Below are positions 1 through 7,104 of a DNA stretch of 11,812 nucleotides, piece after piece; positions within the stretch are counted from its first letter, which is position 1; each line of letters starts with the position of its first letter. A model generated the notes under the pieces. The model saw nothing but the letters and a program-made list of their open reading frames with translations, did no database searches and had not been told where the DNA came from. A program made the translations under genes and the position numbers. Source of the DNA: Bacteroidales bacterium (lineage in GTDB: Bacteria > Bacteroidota > Bacteroidia > Bacteroidales > WCHB1-69); NCBI GenBank assembly GCA_031266895.1, contig JAISAD010000055.1:1-11812 (forward strand), in the 5' to 3' direction.

Positions 1-3000
1 CACACGTCATCTTTCCATTCGCCCTGCACGGCATCCAGCAGCGCCTCGGTATTGTCGCTGTTCATGTGCTGGTTGTAGAGGTACTGCAGGGTGTTGGTGC
101 TGTTCCTGAAATGGTGATATGCCGGTTCCAGGGTGCGGTTGTCGGAGGGATCAATGATGCCGCCAGGGACTGCTATGGCTATATCCTCAAATTTAATATG
201 TTCATGCCAAATCTCAAGGCCGTTCATGCTGGGACAGGAATTGGATTTGTCCGAATATGCTCCTACAGTGGGAGTGATGCGAGTCGGCATCTCACAGGGT
301 TGCGTGCTTCCTGCATATTTTTGATTGTAAGCATAATCGGCGATGTGCCAGGTTACTGCATCGGAAAACTGATTGCCGGTGGCAGGCATACCGGCAATGT
401 CGGAAGTCTGGTGATAGGCCACTCCCTGAGTACGGGGAGGTGAAAATGCATCATAGTTCAGAGCCATCAGCGTAATGACGAATACGGCATACGGGGAAGA
501 AACCTTGTCCACCAGCACATCATAATCCTTATTGCCGGCATTTACGTTGCAAAAGTATCGCAGCCCTTCCTGACCGGGGGCGCCGCCGAACACTCTGTTG
601 TACCCCGTAAAATGCTGCGCTACAGCCAGGCTGCTAAAGCTGTTGCCGTAGATGGTGCTGTTGCTGGTAAGGCTGTTGGAGATGTGGATGCCCGTAGCGT
701 TGTCCGTATTGCCCCTGAAACTGTTTCCGTACAGCTCGAAAACGGGGGTAACCTGGGAGGCCACTCCCACCGGGTTGCGCTGGGGGCGCAGGCTTACTCC
801 GTTGCCAATGAGGAAGTCGGAGTTGGTAACCGAAAAGCTGGGATAGCCCTGTATGACTACGCCCTGGTTGTTGCGATCGAATCTGGTGCGATCTACCTTC
901 AGGGGAACGCCGTTGCCGGCATAGTAGGCCTCTATGGCGGTTTCAAAGCCGTAGAATCTGCAACTGTCGTAGCTGCTGCAGCCGAGAACCGGCACGGGGC
1001 AAAGCTCTCGCGCTTTTACGGTGAGCTGCGTGTTGACGACGTAAATGGCGCTAACCCACTGATGATCCGGATCCTGCCCCTCTGGACCGCCCGGAAGGCC
1101 GGCAGGAAAGGCATGGCAGGGATAGCTGAAGTCGCAGCCGTAGAAATAGACCATTCTGGTGTCTTTTATACGCACCAGGTTTCTGTTTACAGCATGGTCG
1201 AAGCTGTAGGCGGGCGTAATCTCAAAGGTGCAGTCGGTGAATGTGGTGGATCTGCTGCCGCTGCTGCGGGTGTAGGGGGCGAGCGATACCGCCTGGGCAG
1301 TGTCGATAAAGCGGCTGCTGCCCGCAGTGATGTTGCCGCCGGTGGTGACGAGGTCGGTAGAGCCATTGGGCAAAAGCGCATGGTTGCGGATGGCGCATAC
1401 GGCGTGCTCAATGGTGGCGCTGTTGCCGATTTGCAGCCACCCCTGACGCTCAAATTCGGTTTGCGGAAGGCTGCTGTTGCCCAGCACGGTGATGCCCTGC
1501 CACATGCGGCTGTCGCAGGTGTTGGTGAGGGTGCCCCCATCAACTGTTACCTTGCCGCCCGGCTCTATGACCAGGCCGGCGCCGGGAGAGAAGCGGGCTG
1601 TGCCGGTAACGGTAAGGGTTACCCTTGCAGGGATGGTTACCGTGCTGCGAAACACTTTCAGCCCGTCCCAGAGCAGGTTTTGCGACCCGCCCATGCTGGA
1701 GATAAACGGCAGGGCAGGATAGTTATACACATTATAATCCGCTTCGCTGAAAACTCTGACCTCCAGCCAGGCATTAAACACCTGGCAGGCGTCGTCCACG
1801 GTAAAGGAGGGGTCGTACAGGCCGGGAAAAAGATCGCTGCCCTCGGTAAAGCGGGGGTTTCGCATGTAGTTTACTATGTCCATGGTGCCCAGTGCAAAGT
1901 CGCGGTAGCTCCGGATTCCCATAATGGCAGACCGCTGGGTGTTGAATACCACTCTGGCCGCCTTGTCCATGCCCAGGCCCCTTACCGTGCAGCCGTTGCC
2001 CTCGGCCAGCAGGTAAAACCAGTGCGACAGCACCCCGCTCAGCTCATAGCTGTTGTAGCCGTTGGATGCATCGGCAGTGGAAGAATAGTACTGCCATTTA
2101 TTATCCCCATACTGATTTACCATTTGCATAACGGCACTGGAGTCCTGGGGGTCGGCCATATTGCGGATGTAGCTGCTGCCGCCCAGCGGCTTTTCGCCTA
2201 TGGTCCACACATCCTGCGGATTGCCGGTGGGGGCATATTCGCGTTCTATTACGGCAGCCCAGATGTCGCTAAGCCCTTCGGCCAGAGCCGGCACTTCGGG
2301 ATAGGAGGCGATGTTCTGCTGCCAAATCAGCCCCGAAGTCCAGTAGTCGATCCCGTGCGCCACCTCGTGCGCCAGCACATCAATGGAGACCAGGTGGTCG
2401 TACTGCAGTTTGCCGCCAATCAGAATCAGGCTTATAAAGGGTTTCCAGCCCCTTGACACAGTGGGCGGTTCCCAGTAGAAGCGGGCATTGTCGTAAAAAT
2501 TATCCGTTATCCACCAGTCTGTGCCGTGAAAGCTGGTAGCATCCACCACCACCGCCAGCTTTACCGACCAGGCATCGGTCGCGTCGTGCCCCACGCCGTT
2601 TATGCCGTAGTGGTGAAACTTGTCGGAGAAATATTGCAGCGACTTGTAGGTGCCCCAGTAGGCATCCTGCGCATACATACTGACGGCCGGCAGGATCGCT
2701 GGCCGTCCAGTTGTTGTCGGCATCGGTAAACGGGGAGCAGTCGCTGCCCACAAATGTACCGCCGGCATAGGTCCAGTAGCCGTCGGGGTCGGTTACCACA
2801 AAGCCAATCCGGCTGTCGCTGCCGGCCGTTTTGAGCATATAGCCGCTGCCCGGGCAATAGGAGGCGGCGGTGATGGCCGCATTGGGCACGCTTTGCTGCC
2901 CGTAGTAGTAGGTGTTGAGGCTGGCGTCGGCACTGTGGCCCTTTTCAAAGAGCACGGCGCCGCTGAGGGCGTTCAGGCAGAGCGTTTTGCCGGCGCCGCT

Positions 3001-3582
3001 CACCGGGGTTATCCTGTAGCAGAGCAGCGCCGGATTTACTGCCCGGGCTGCGCTGTCGGGATTTTCTGCAATGGCCTTCTCTGTTTCAAGCTCCACCTTG
3101 AGCGATTCCGGCAGGGCAAAGTGGCTGCGGTATATCGCTTCGGCGTCTTGAACAGACAGGGTTGCCGCAGTGTCAAATTCGGCAATCGGGAGGTAAAAGC
3201 CGCCATACTGCACCAGGCATCCCTTGCTGTAGAGCAGCGCCACCCGGCCGTCTATTACGGGCAATCCCCTGTAGTACTGCTGGTAGGTGAGCCGGCAGGT
3301 GGTGCTGCCCACGGGCAGCGAGTCGGTAAGCTGCAGCCGGTGGTCGCTGCCCAGCTGCAGCTCCTTTTGAAAGAACTGCTCCGGCGGGCAGGGGCGCAGG
3401 GAGTCGGGGTGGTAGGCCACAGACTGCAGGCTGATGCCATTGGCATGGCGCTTTACCCGCATCTGCGCATAACTCTGCGGGCAGAAGGCTACTGCCAGGA
3501 TAAGCATTCCCAGCATTGTAATAATTTTCGCCGGAAATGGCGACGCACTAATGCGTCTTTGAACAGGTTTTGTAATTCTCAT
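1..3582 (-). CDS. Secreted M4-like (thermolysin-fold) metallopeptidase with beta-helix region; frameshifted and 3'-truncated by window edge
   Basis: The gene starts at ATG 3582. A leader with a hydrophobic stretch (MLGMLILAVAFCPQSYAQ, residues 23-40) predicts export. An FTP/PepSY-like propeptide follows (TYQQYYRGLPVIDGRVAL, about 98-115). The frame is then broken at about 2688. Skipping one base joins residue 298 to a frame that stays open from 2687 to position 1, at least 1193 aa in total. Without the skip, translation stops at 2500 after 360 aa. The joined frame carries the zinc site HEVAH (405-409, bases 2355-2369) and the third ligand Glu435 in ALAEGLSD, matching NEAxSD of M4 peptidases but with a loop about six residues longer. 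At the thermolysin His231 position I read Tyr512 (NSYELSGV), so catalysis may be altered. From about residue 640, short repeats such as CTFEI, CDFSY, SDFLI and NSFRGN look like a right-handed beta-helix. A T9SS C-terminal domain would be expected beyond the edge. It is last in the accessory operon. The M4 assignment is firm; activity is doubtful. Confidence 0.8.
2684..2692 (-). other. Frameshift site in the M4-like gene (one extra base)
   Basis: Upstream the M4-like frame reads DADNNWTASDPA; downstream the matching frame is one base later and reads AVSMYAQDAYWGTYK, the usual region before the M4 active site. Dropping one base from the GCCGGCC run on the minus strand (for example 2688) rejoins them as SDPAAVSMYAQ. 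No stop codon interrupts the downstream frame over the remaining 2.7 kb, so the lesion is recent, or is a sequencing or assembly error. I see no slippery heptamer that would suggest programmed frameshifting. Confidence 0.8.
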
Positions 3583-4260
3583 AGTTTTGTCCTTTTAAGT
3601 TATTAATAATTAATTGATTTGATTTAGTGTAAGTCGGTAAATCGTGTGGATTGAGCCGGAAAAATTGATAGGTAAATTCCTGAGGATTGGGTGTTGAAGT
3701 TGGCCAGTACTGGGCTTGAAGGTGTGCCAACTGGTCAGGCGCTTCAGGATAAGTGGCCAAATAGTCGGGCACCCATGGTGCGTTAATAAAAACATAACCG
3801 GAAGAAGAAGTACCTATATAATAGCTCCACTCCGTAATTTCTGAAAAGGGGGACATGGATATGCCGTTATCGAAAATAATTTTATGCCATGGTTGTGCAT
3901 GACCTTGGAGTATCGAATCCTTTAGATGGAAGTTTCCCGAGCGGGGTACAATAGCCTGGAAGATATTGTCGTAGGCGTCGGAGGTGTAGGTGCTGTCGCG
4001 CCAGTTCAGGGTAATGGCGCGGGCATCGGGGCCGTACCAGTTTTCGGGCATTGGCCACAGCAGCCGCATACCGGAACCGCAACCCGGGTAATCCTCCGAG
4101 AAGAAGAGAATCCACTTCTCGATATGCGGCGGCAGAATGGAGTCGTTGGGGTCGGGCGGCGGGTCAGGCGTTACGGTGGTAGTATCGCCCGACCGCTGCG
4201 GCTTCTCCTGCAGGGTAAGCTCCTCGGGCTTCTCGCACGAGGAGGCCAGCAGCACGCAGG
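3492..4260 (-). repeat. Tandem duplication unit, downstream copy (769 bp)
   Basis: This segment repeats 4261-5020. The match begins at CTGCCAGGATAAGC (3492 and 4261), runs through the shared leader, the palindrome and the AT-rich pre-start element, and continues into the lipoprotein body. It ends where CTGCC recurs at 4261. The part covering the lipoprotein 5' half (about 3937-4260) is nearly identical to its partner (about 4697-5020); the 3' half (about 3640-3930) is clearly more diverged and differs by small indels. Confidence 0.85.
3542..3557 (-). repeat. Palindromic hairpin in shared leader, copy B
   Basis: On the minus strand this reads GACGCATTAGTGCGTC, the same stem as copy A with two compensating-type changes in the centre (T and G in place of C and A), which permit a U-G pair in RNA. 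It contains the TAG stop of the second lipoprotein and encodes RRISAS of the M4-like leader. The second hairpin TCGCC-ATTTCC-GGCGA follows unchanged. The offset from copy A is exactly 769 bp. Confidence 0.75.
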
Positions 4261-4351
4261 CTGCCAGGATAAGCATTCCCAGCATTGTAATAATTTTCGC
4301 CGGAAATGGCGACGCATTAGTGCGTCTTTGAATAGGTCTTGTACTGGTCAT
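3548..4351 (-). CDS. Putative lipoprotein of unknown family, second tandem copy with chimeric leader
   Basis: 267 aa, family not recognised. The N-terminus is a long leader (QRRTNASPFPAKIITMLGM, from residue 8) followed by LILAACVLLASSC, with lipobox Cys39, so the protein is probably anchored in an outer-facing membrane as a lipoprotein. After the Cys comes a Pro/Thr-rich linker (VTPDPPPDPND), then a domain rich in Trp and Tyr (EKWILFFSEDYPGCGSG, WPMPENWYG, LNWRDSTYTSDAYDN). The body is a duplicate of the gene upstream, while the leader matches that of the M4-like gene downstream. The start at 4351 gives a positively charged n-region; Met23 (4285) is an alternative that would remove the overlap with the preceding gene but leaves no basic residue before the hydrophobic core. 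The last 35 nt overlap the start of the M4-like gene, and its TAG stop lies inside a palindrome. Role unknown; context suggests a partner of the secreted metallopeptidase. Confidence 0.65.
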   Translation of the reverse strand: MTSTRPIQRRTNASPFPAKIITMLGMLILAACVLLASSCEKPEELTLQEKPQRSGDTTTVTPDPPPDPNDSILPPHIEKWILFFSEDYPGCGSGMRLLWPMPENWYGPDARAITLNWRDSTYTSDAYDNIFQAIVPRSGNFHLKDSILQGHAQPWHKIIFDNGISMSPFSEITEWSYYIGTSSSGYVFINAPWVPDYLATYPEAPDQLAHLQAQYWPTSTPNPQEFTYQFFRLNPHDLPTYTKSNQLIINNLKGQNYENYKTCSKTH

Positions 4352-5020
4352 TGTTTTGTGATTTTAAGTTATTAATAATTAATTGATTTGACTTAGTGTT
4401 GTCTGAATAAAAATCGTGTGGATTGAGCCGGAAGAACTGATAGGTAAATTGCTGGGGATTGGGTGTTGAAGTCGGCCAGTACTGCTTTTGAAGATGCACC
4501 AGTTGGTCGGGCACTTCAGGATAGGTGGTCAGGTAGTCATGTACCCAAGATTCGTTAAAAGTATAATCGGAAGAGGTGCCAACCCAATAAAACCATTCTG
4601 TAATTTCAGGAAAAGGAGACATGGATATGCCATTATCGAAAATAATTTTACGCGATACAAAACCGTGTATTAGGGTATCCTTCAGATGGACGCTTCCCGA
4701 GCGGGGTACAATAGCCTGGAAGATATTGTCGTAGGCGTCGGAGGTGTAGGTGCTGTCGCGCCAGTTCAGGGTAATGGCGCGGGCATCGGGGCCATACCAG
4801 TTTTCGGGCATTGGCCACAGCAGCCGCATACCGGAACCGCAACCCGGGTAATCCTCCGAGAAGAAGAGAATCCACTTCTCGATATGCGGAGGCAGAATGG
4901 AGTCGTTGGGATTGAGCGGCGGGTCGGGCGTTACGGTGGTAGTATCGCCCGGCCGCTGCGGCTTCTCCTGCAGGGTAAGCTCCTCGGGCTTCTTGCACGA
5001 GGAAGCCAGCAGCACGCAGG
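4261..5020 (-). repeat. Tandem duplication unit, upstream copy (760 bp)
   Basis: Partner of 3492-4260, directly adjacent and in the same orientation. The right boundary is at 5021, where CTGCCATAAGCAT of the first lipoprotein signal peptide replaces CTGCCAGGATAAGCAT. The three boundaries (3492, 4261, 5021) share CTGCCA and TAAGCAT, so short homology between two signal-peptide coding regions could have seeded the duplication. Confidence 0.85.
4311..4326 (-). repeat. Palindromic hairpin in shared leader, copy A
   Basis: On the minus strand this reads GACGCACTAATGCGTC, a 6-bp perfect stem (GACGCA/TGCGTC) around four bases. It contains the TAA stop of the first lipoprotein and also encodes RRTNAS of the second lipoprotein leader in another frame. 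Right after it, TCGCC-ATTTCC-GGCGA can form a second 5-bp hairpin that shares two bases. The stretch from here to the duplication boundary is almost the same in copy B. Confidence 0.75.
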
Positions 5021-5051
5021 CTGCCATAAGCATGAAAATGATACGTTTCAT
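4317..5051 (-). CDS. Putative lipoprotein of unknown family, first tandem copy
   Basis: 244 aa with an ordinary lipoprotein signal, MKRIIFMLMAACVLLASSC, lipobox Cys19. The mature part begins KKPEELTLQEKPQRPGD, has a Pro/Thr linker, and then the same Trp/Tyr-rich domain as the next gene. No catalytic motif or known family is recognisable. Its first half is close to identical at DNA level to the downstream copy (about nine differences in some 325 nt by eye), while the second half has diverged with small indels. ATG 5051 overlaps the TGA of the small upstream gene by 4 nt, supporting translational coupling. Its 3' end reads through the leader of the next gene, ending NNLKSQNNDQYKTYSKTH, and stops at a TAA inside a palindrome. 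This copy probably represents the ancestral form because its signal peptide is conventional. Confidence 0.7.
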   Translation of the reverse strand: MKRIIFMLMAACVLLASSCKKPEELTLQEKPQRPGDTTTVTPDPPLNPNDSILPPHIEKWILFFSEDYPGCGSGMRLLWPMPENWYGPDARAITLNWRDSTYTSDAYDNIFQAIVPRSGSVHLKDTLIHGFVSRKIIFDNGISMSPFPEITEWFYWVGTSSDYTFNESWVHDYLTTYPEVPDQLVHLQKQYWPTSTPNPQQFTYQFFRLNPHDFYSDNTKSNQLIINNLKSQNNDQYKTYSKTH

Positions 5052-5287
5052 AGCGTTTTAATTTTAAGGTTATTTATTGAGTTTATAGTATTATGTATTT
5101 TGGGTTCGGTACCGAACTGAGGGGCGCTAACCGACACTGAGCGGCTGAGGGCTTGCACATTGCAGTTTTTTTCAGTAGCCGGATAAACGGGGTCGCCCTT
5201 TTTACAATCCTTTCCGCAACTCAAGGCCAATTCTATAACCCCGCAGAGCAGTAACATCAGAATTTGAGTCAGTCTAAATTTTTTCAT
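5048..5287 (-). CDS. Small putative lipoprotein, hypothetical
   Basis: 79 aa. The N-terminus MKKFRLTQILMLLLCG, followed by a short hydrophobic run ending LALSC, looks like a lipoprotein signal with Cys24; the next residues GKDCKKGD contain another Cys and are typical of small Bacteroidota surface lipoproteins. The rest is polar and unrecognised. It is first of the minus-strand accessory set and its TGA overlaps the ATG of the next gene as ATGA. Its tail (INSINNLKIKTL) comes from the AT-rich stretch just before that ATG, so the stop may simply be the first available one, and the gene may be a shortened relic. Coding status is supported by the signal peptide and coupling only. Confidence 0.5.
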   Translation of the reverse strand: MKKFRLTQILMLLLCGVIELALSCGKDCKKGDPVYPATEKNCNVQALSRSVSVSAPQFGTEPKIHNTINSINNLKIKTL

Positions 5288-5568
5288 CTTGGTTAAATTT
5301 TAAATTAGTAATATTTTTTATGCCGTTCCAAAACGGAAGTTCAATTATGCAAAAAAAATCGATACAAACCGCTATTTTTTTTATTTTTTTGTATGCTGGT
5401 GAGAATGAGTTATTTATAATGCAATAATAGCGCAAAAAACGAACGGGAAGGCGTTTTTTACTTTCTAAATTTTGTAGGAAATGGAAGAAAAAGGGACATA
5501 AAGGCGTGCAGGCAGTCGGTTTCGCCCGTCTCTACAGGTCTGGCGCCTGGATAGGAAGTCATTATGCT
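5288..5568. other. Intergenic region between cdsA and the accessory operon
   Basis: No gene found in these 281 bases. The part nearest the small lipoprotein is very AT-rich and should hold the minus-strand promoter of the accessory set. A TTTG at about 5367-5370 followed by TAATTGAA is the closest thing to a Bacteroidota -33/-7 pair, but it is a poor match. A short CCGTT-CCAA-AACGG inverted repeat lies near 5323-5336. Next to the cdsA stop, the minus strand reads CTGTAGAGACGGGCG (5523-5537), which resembles one arm of a short palindromic repeat with no partner arm here. Confidence 0.5.
5434..5459. terminator. Candidate bidirectional terminator hairpin
   Basis: AAAAAACG and CGTTTTTT form a perfect 8-bp inverted repeat around a 10-nt loop. 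It gives a U-run on either strand and lies between the cdsA operon and the accessory operon. Only two of the eight pairs are G-C, so the stem is weak and the call is tentative. Confidence 0.35.
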
Positions 5569-6432
5569 TTACACTACGGAAAAAAAGCCATAATAGACAG
5601 CACCTAACGGTGCTGCAAATAGCAGAGAATCAAAGCGGTCTAAAATGCCGCCGTGTCCGGGTAGAATATATCCGCTATCTTTCACTTGACAGCCACGCTT
5701 GAGCATTGATTCAACCAAATCTCCGAAAGTAGCCGACACAATGATTATGGCGGCAAAGCCTGTCCAGTGCCAAATTGTGGTAAAAATTTTGTCTGCTTGA
5801 AAATAGGGAATAAAATAAAAGAGTGTGGCAATCGCCGAGGTTAACAATAATGAAACAAGCAAGCCTTCCCAGGATTTTTTGGGAGAAATACGTTCAAAAA
5901 GGCGATGTTTTCCAAAGAGTGAACCGGTGCAATAGGCCAGTGTGTCATAAGTCCAGATGATTATCAGCATAGCCAGCACTACTCCGGAAGAGACACTCTG
6001 CCAAAGGATAACAAGGGCAAAAGGCATGGCAATCCACAATAATGGCCAAAGTGCAGTGGCAATGATATTTGTGGATTGTTCCTGTTTTCTGTAAAGTTCC
6101 ACAATCGGGATAAGCCATATTGCGATAAATGTCAACACGGGTAAAATTATAAATCGTGGTTCTATCCGTATCCATATCCCTGCATTCAGGCCTGTGTCCG
6201 CATATCTGCCAAAGCAAAAGGCGGTGCTGCAGAGCAGTAGCGTTATTAAAATGGGCAGTAGCCATTGTATTTTGTACCCGATCTTGTGCATCATGGCGAT
6301 ATATTCATACATGCCGATAATTGCAAATGCGGTAAAAAGCAAATAAAAGCAGAGGTGTGGCAAAAAAAACGAACCGATGACAACCGCAAGAAAAAGAATG
6401 CCTATAAAAGTACGGGTGAGCAGATTGCGCAT
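5569..6432 (-). CDS. cdsA: Phosphatidate cytidylyltransferase (CDP-diglyceride synthase)
   Basis: 287 aa integral membrane enzyme that makes CDP-diacylglycerol from CTP and phosphatidic acid, the branch point of phospholipid synthesis. Several hydrophobic segments (for example residues 8-40, 58-73, 95-112, 150-160, 190-208, 223-235) lead to the family signature: SMLKRGCQVKDSG (242-254) then LPGHGGILDRFDS (257-269), with all conserved K, D, H, G, D-R and D positions. I chose ATG 6432 (MRNLLTRTFIG) because the 38-residue extension upstream has no family similarity and overlaps the LUD gene. The start is 7 nt after the LUD stop, consistent with an operon. Downstream of cdsA the conserved block ends and the accessory region begins. 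Confidence 0.93.
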   Translation of the reverse strand: MRNLLTRTFIGILFLAVVIGSFFLPHLCFYLLFTAFAIIGMYEYIAMMHKIGYKIQWLLPILITLLLCSTAFCFGRYADTGLNAGIWIRIEPRFIILPVLTFIAIWLIPIVELYRKQEQSTNIIATALWPLLWIAMPFALVILWQSVSSGVVLAMLIIIWTYDTLAYCTGSLFGKHRLFERISPKKSWEGLLVSLLLTSAIATLFYFIPYFQADKIFTTIWHWTGFAAIIIVSATFGDLVESMLKRGCQVKDSGYILPGHGGILDRFDSLLFAAPLGAVYYGFFSVV

Positions 6433-6439
6433 GATTTTA

Positions 6440-7081
6440 TTATTTGATGAGCATAAGAATGATACGCGGCTCTTTAGCACTGTATTTGTTTGGAGAAGGC
6501 AATAGCGTGGGGGTGAGTACCTCATAAATGCAACCCTTATTGCCACCGTTTTGTTGTTGTAACGTTAGGGCTTCGGAAAGCGTAGCTACTATGTTTTCCG
6601 CAAAGGAGATAACAATCAAATCTTTTGCTAAATTTTTAACTGAAGCATAGTATGAATGTTGACTGGAGGAAAAAATGCTTCCCGAAATGCCAATTAGAGC
6701 TTCGGCATACACTATGGCTACATCGGCATTGGATCCGTATGGTTTAATATTTGTATGCCGAATGTCATATTTTTTTAGAGATTCCGTCAATAATTTCGAG
6801 GTATTGAGTACGGTAGCATATCTTCTATTTTGGATAATCTGCTTCAAATTATATAAAAAATTCTCGCGTGTGCAAGGAATATATTTGCCGCCCAAACTAC
6901 GAAACAGGATAATAAATTCATTTTGGAGATTGGGGCTTTTTTCTAACCAGGACTCTTTAGGCAGGGCAATGTTAGCAATTTTATATCTGTCTTCAGATAT
7001 GGCATTAGCTATTTTTTTTCTAACAGCCTCTTTTAATGCAATTTTCCGCTCACCTCCTTCTTTGAAAATATTTGTTGCCAT
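6440..7081 (-). CDS. LUD-domain protein (LutC/YkgG-like, formerly DUF162)
   Basis: 213 aa from ATG 7081 (MATNIFKEGGERKIALKEAV); a TTG two codons earlier is possible but less likely. The C-terminal part SNADVAIVYAEALIGISGSI with the following KDLIVIS segment fits the LUD fold of LutC/YkgG proteins. LutC works with LutA and LutB in oxidising L-lactate to pyruvate, but here neither partner is present. In Bacteroidota a single LUD protein commonly sits between ftsH and cdsA, so its role may not be lactate use. It starts 23 nt after the ftsH stop and ends 7 nt before cdsA. The fold is fairly sure; the function is not. Confidence 0.8.
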   Translation of the reverse strand: MATNIFKEGGERKIALKEAVRKKIANAISEDRYKIANIALPKESWLEKSPNLQNEFIILFRSLGGKYIPCTRENFLYNLKQIIQNRRYATVLNTSKLLTESLKKYDIRHTNIKPYGSNADVAIVYAEALIGISGSIFSSSQHSYYASVKNLAKDLIVISFAENIVATLSEALTLQQQNGGNKGCIYEVLTPTLLPSPNKYSAKEPRIILMLIK

Positions 7082-7104
7082 AAACAATACAATTGAAAAT
7101 TATG

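Noticed and set aside
1187..1543. A 118-codon minus-strand frame, Pro/Ala/Ser-rich
   Set aside because: It is an out-of-frame reading of the M4-like gene's beta-helix region with low-complexity composition.
612..2456. A 614-codon open frame on the plus strand
   Set aside because: It is in exact codon register with the antisense M4-like gene in a GC-rich region. The protein has no recognisable motifs, while the minus strand encodes a clear peptidase and beta-helix.
2684..2692. Programmed ribosomal frameshift in the M4-like gene
   Set aside because: There is no slippery heptamer, and such a signal is not known for this family; an indel or sequence error is simpler.
3515..3582. Tat signal suggested by the twin arginines in the QRR leader
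   Set aside because: The arginines come from the palindrome, no following F-L-K pattern exists, and the hydrophobic core starts over ten residues later.
2893..4375. Plus-strand open frames opposite the M4-like propeptide and the second lipoprotein (2893-3606, 3926-4375), and the equivalent at 4686-5120
   Set aside because: They duplicate along with the minus-strand genes and have no signal or domain; they are antisense shadows.
6433..6546. 38-residue N-terminal extension of cdsA
   Set aside because: It overlaps the LUD gene and lacks family similarity; the start at 6432 gives the expected membrane N-terminus.
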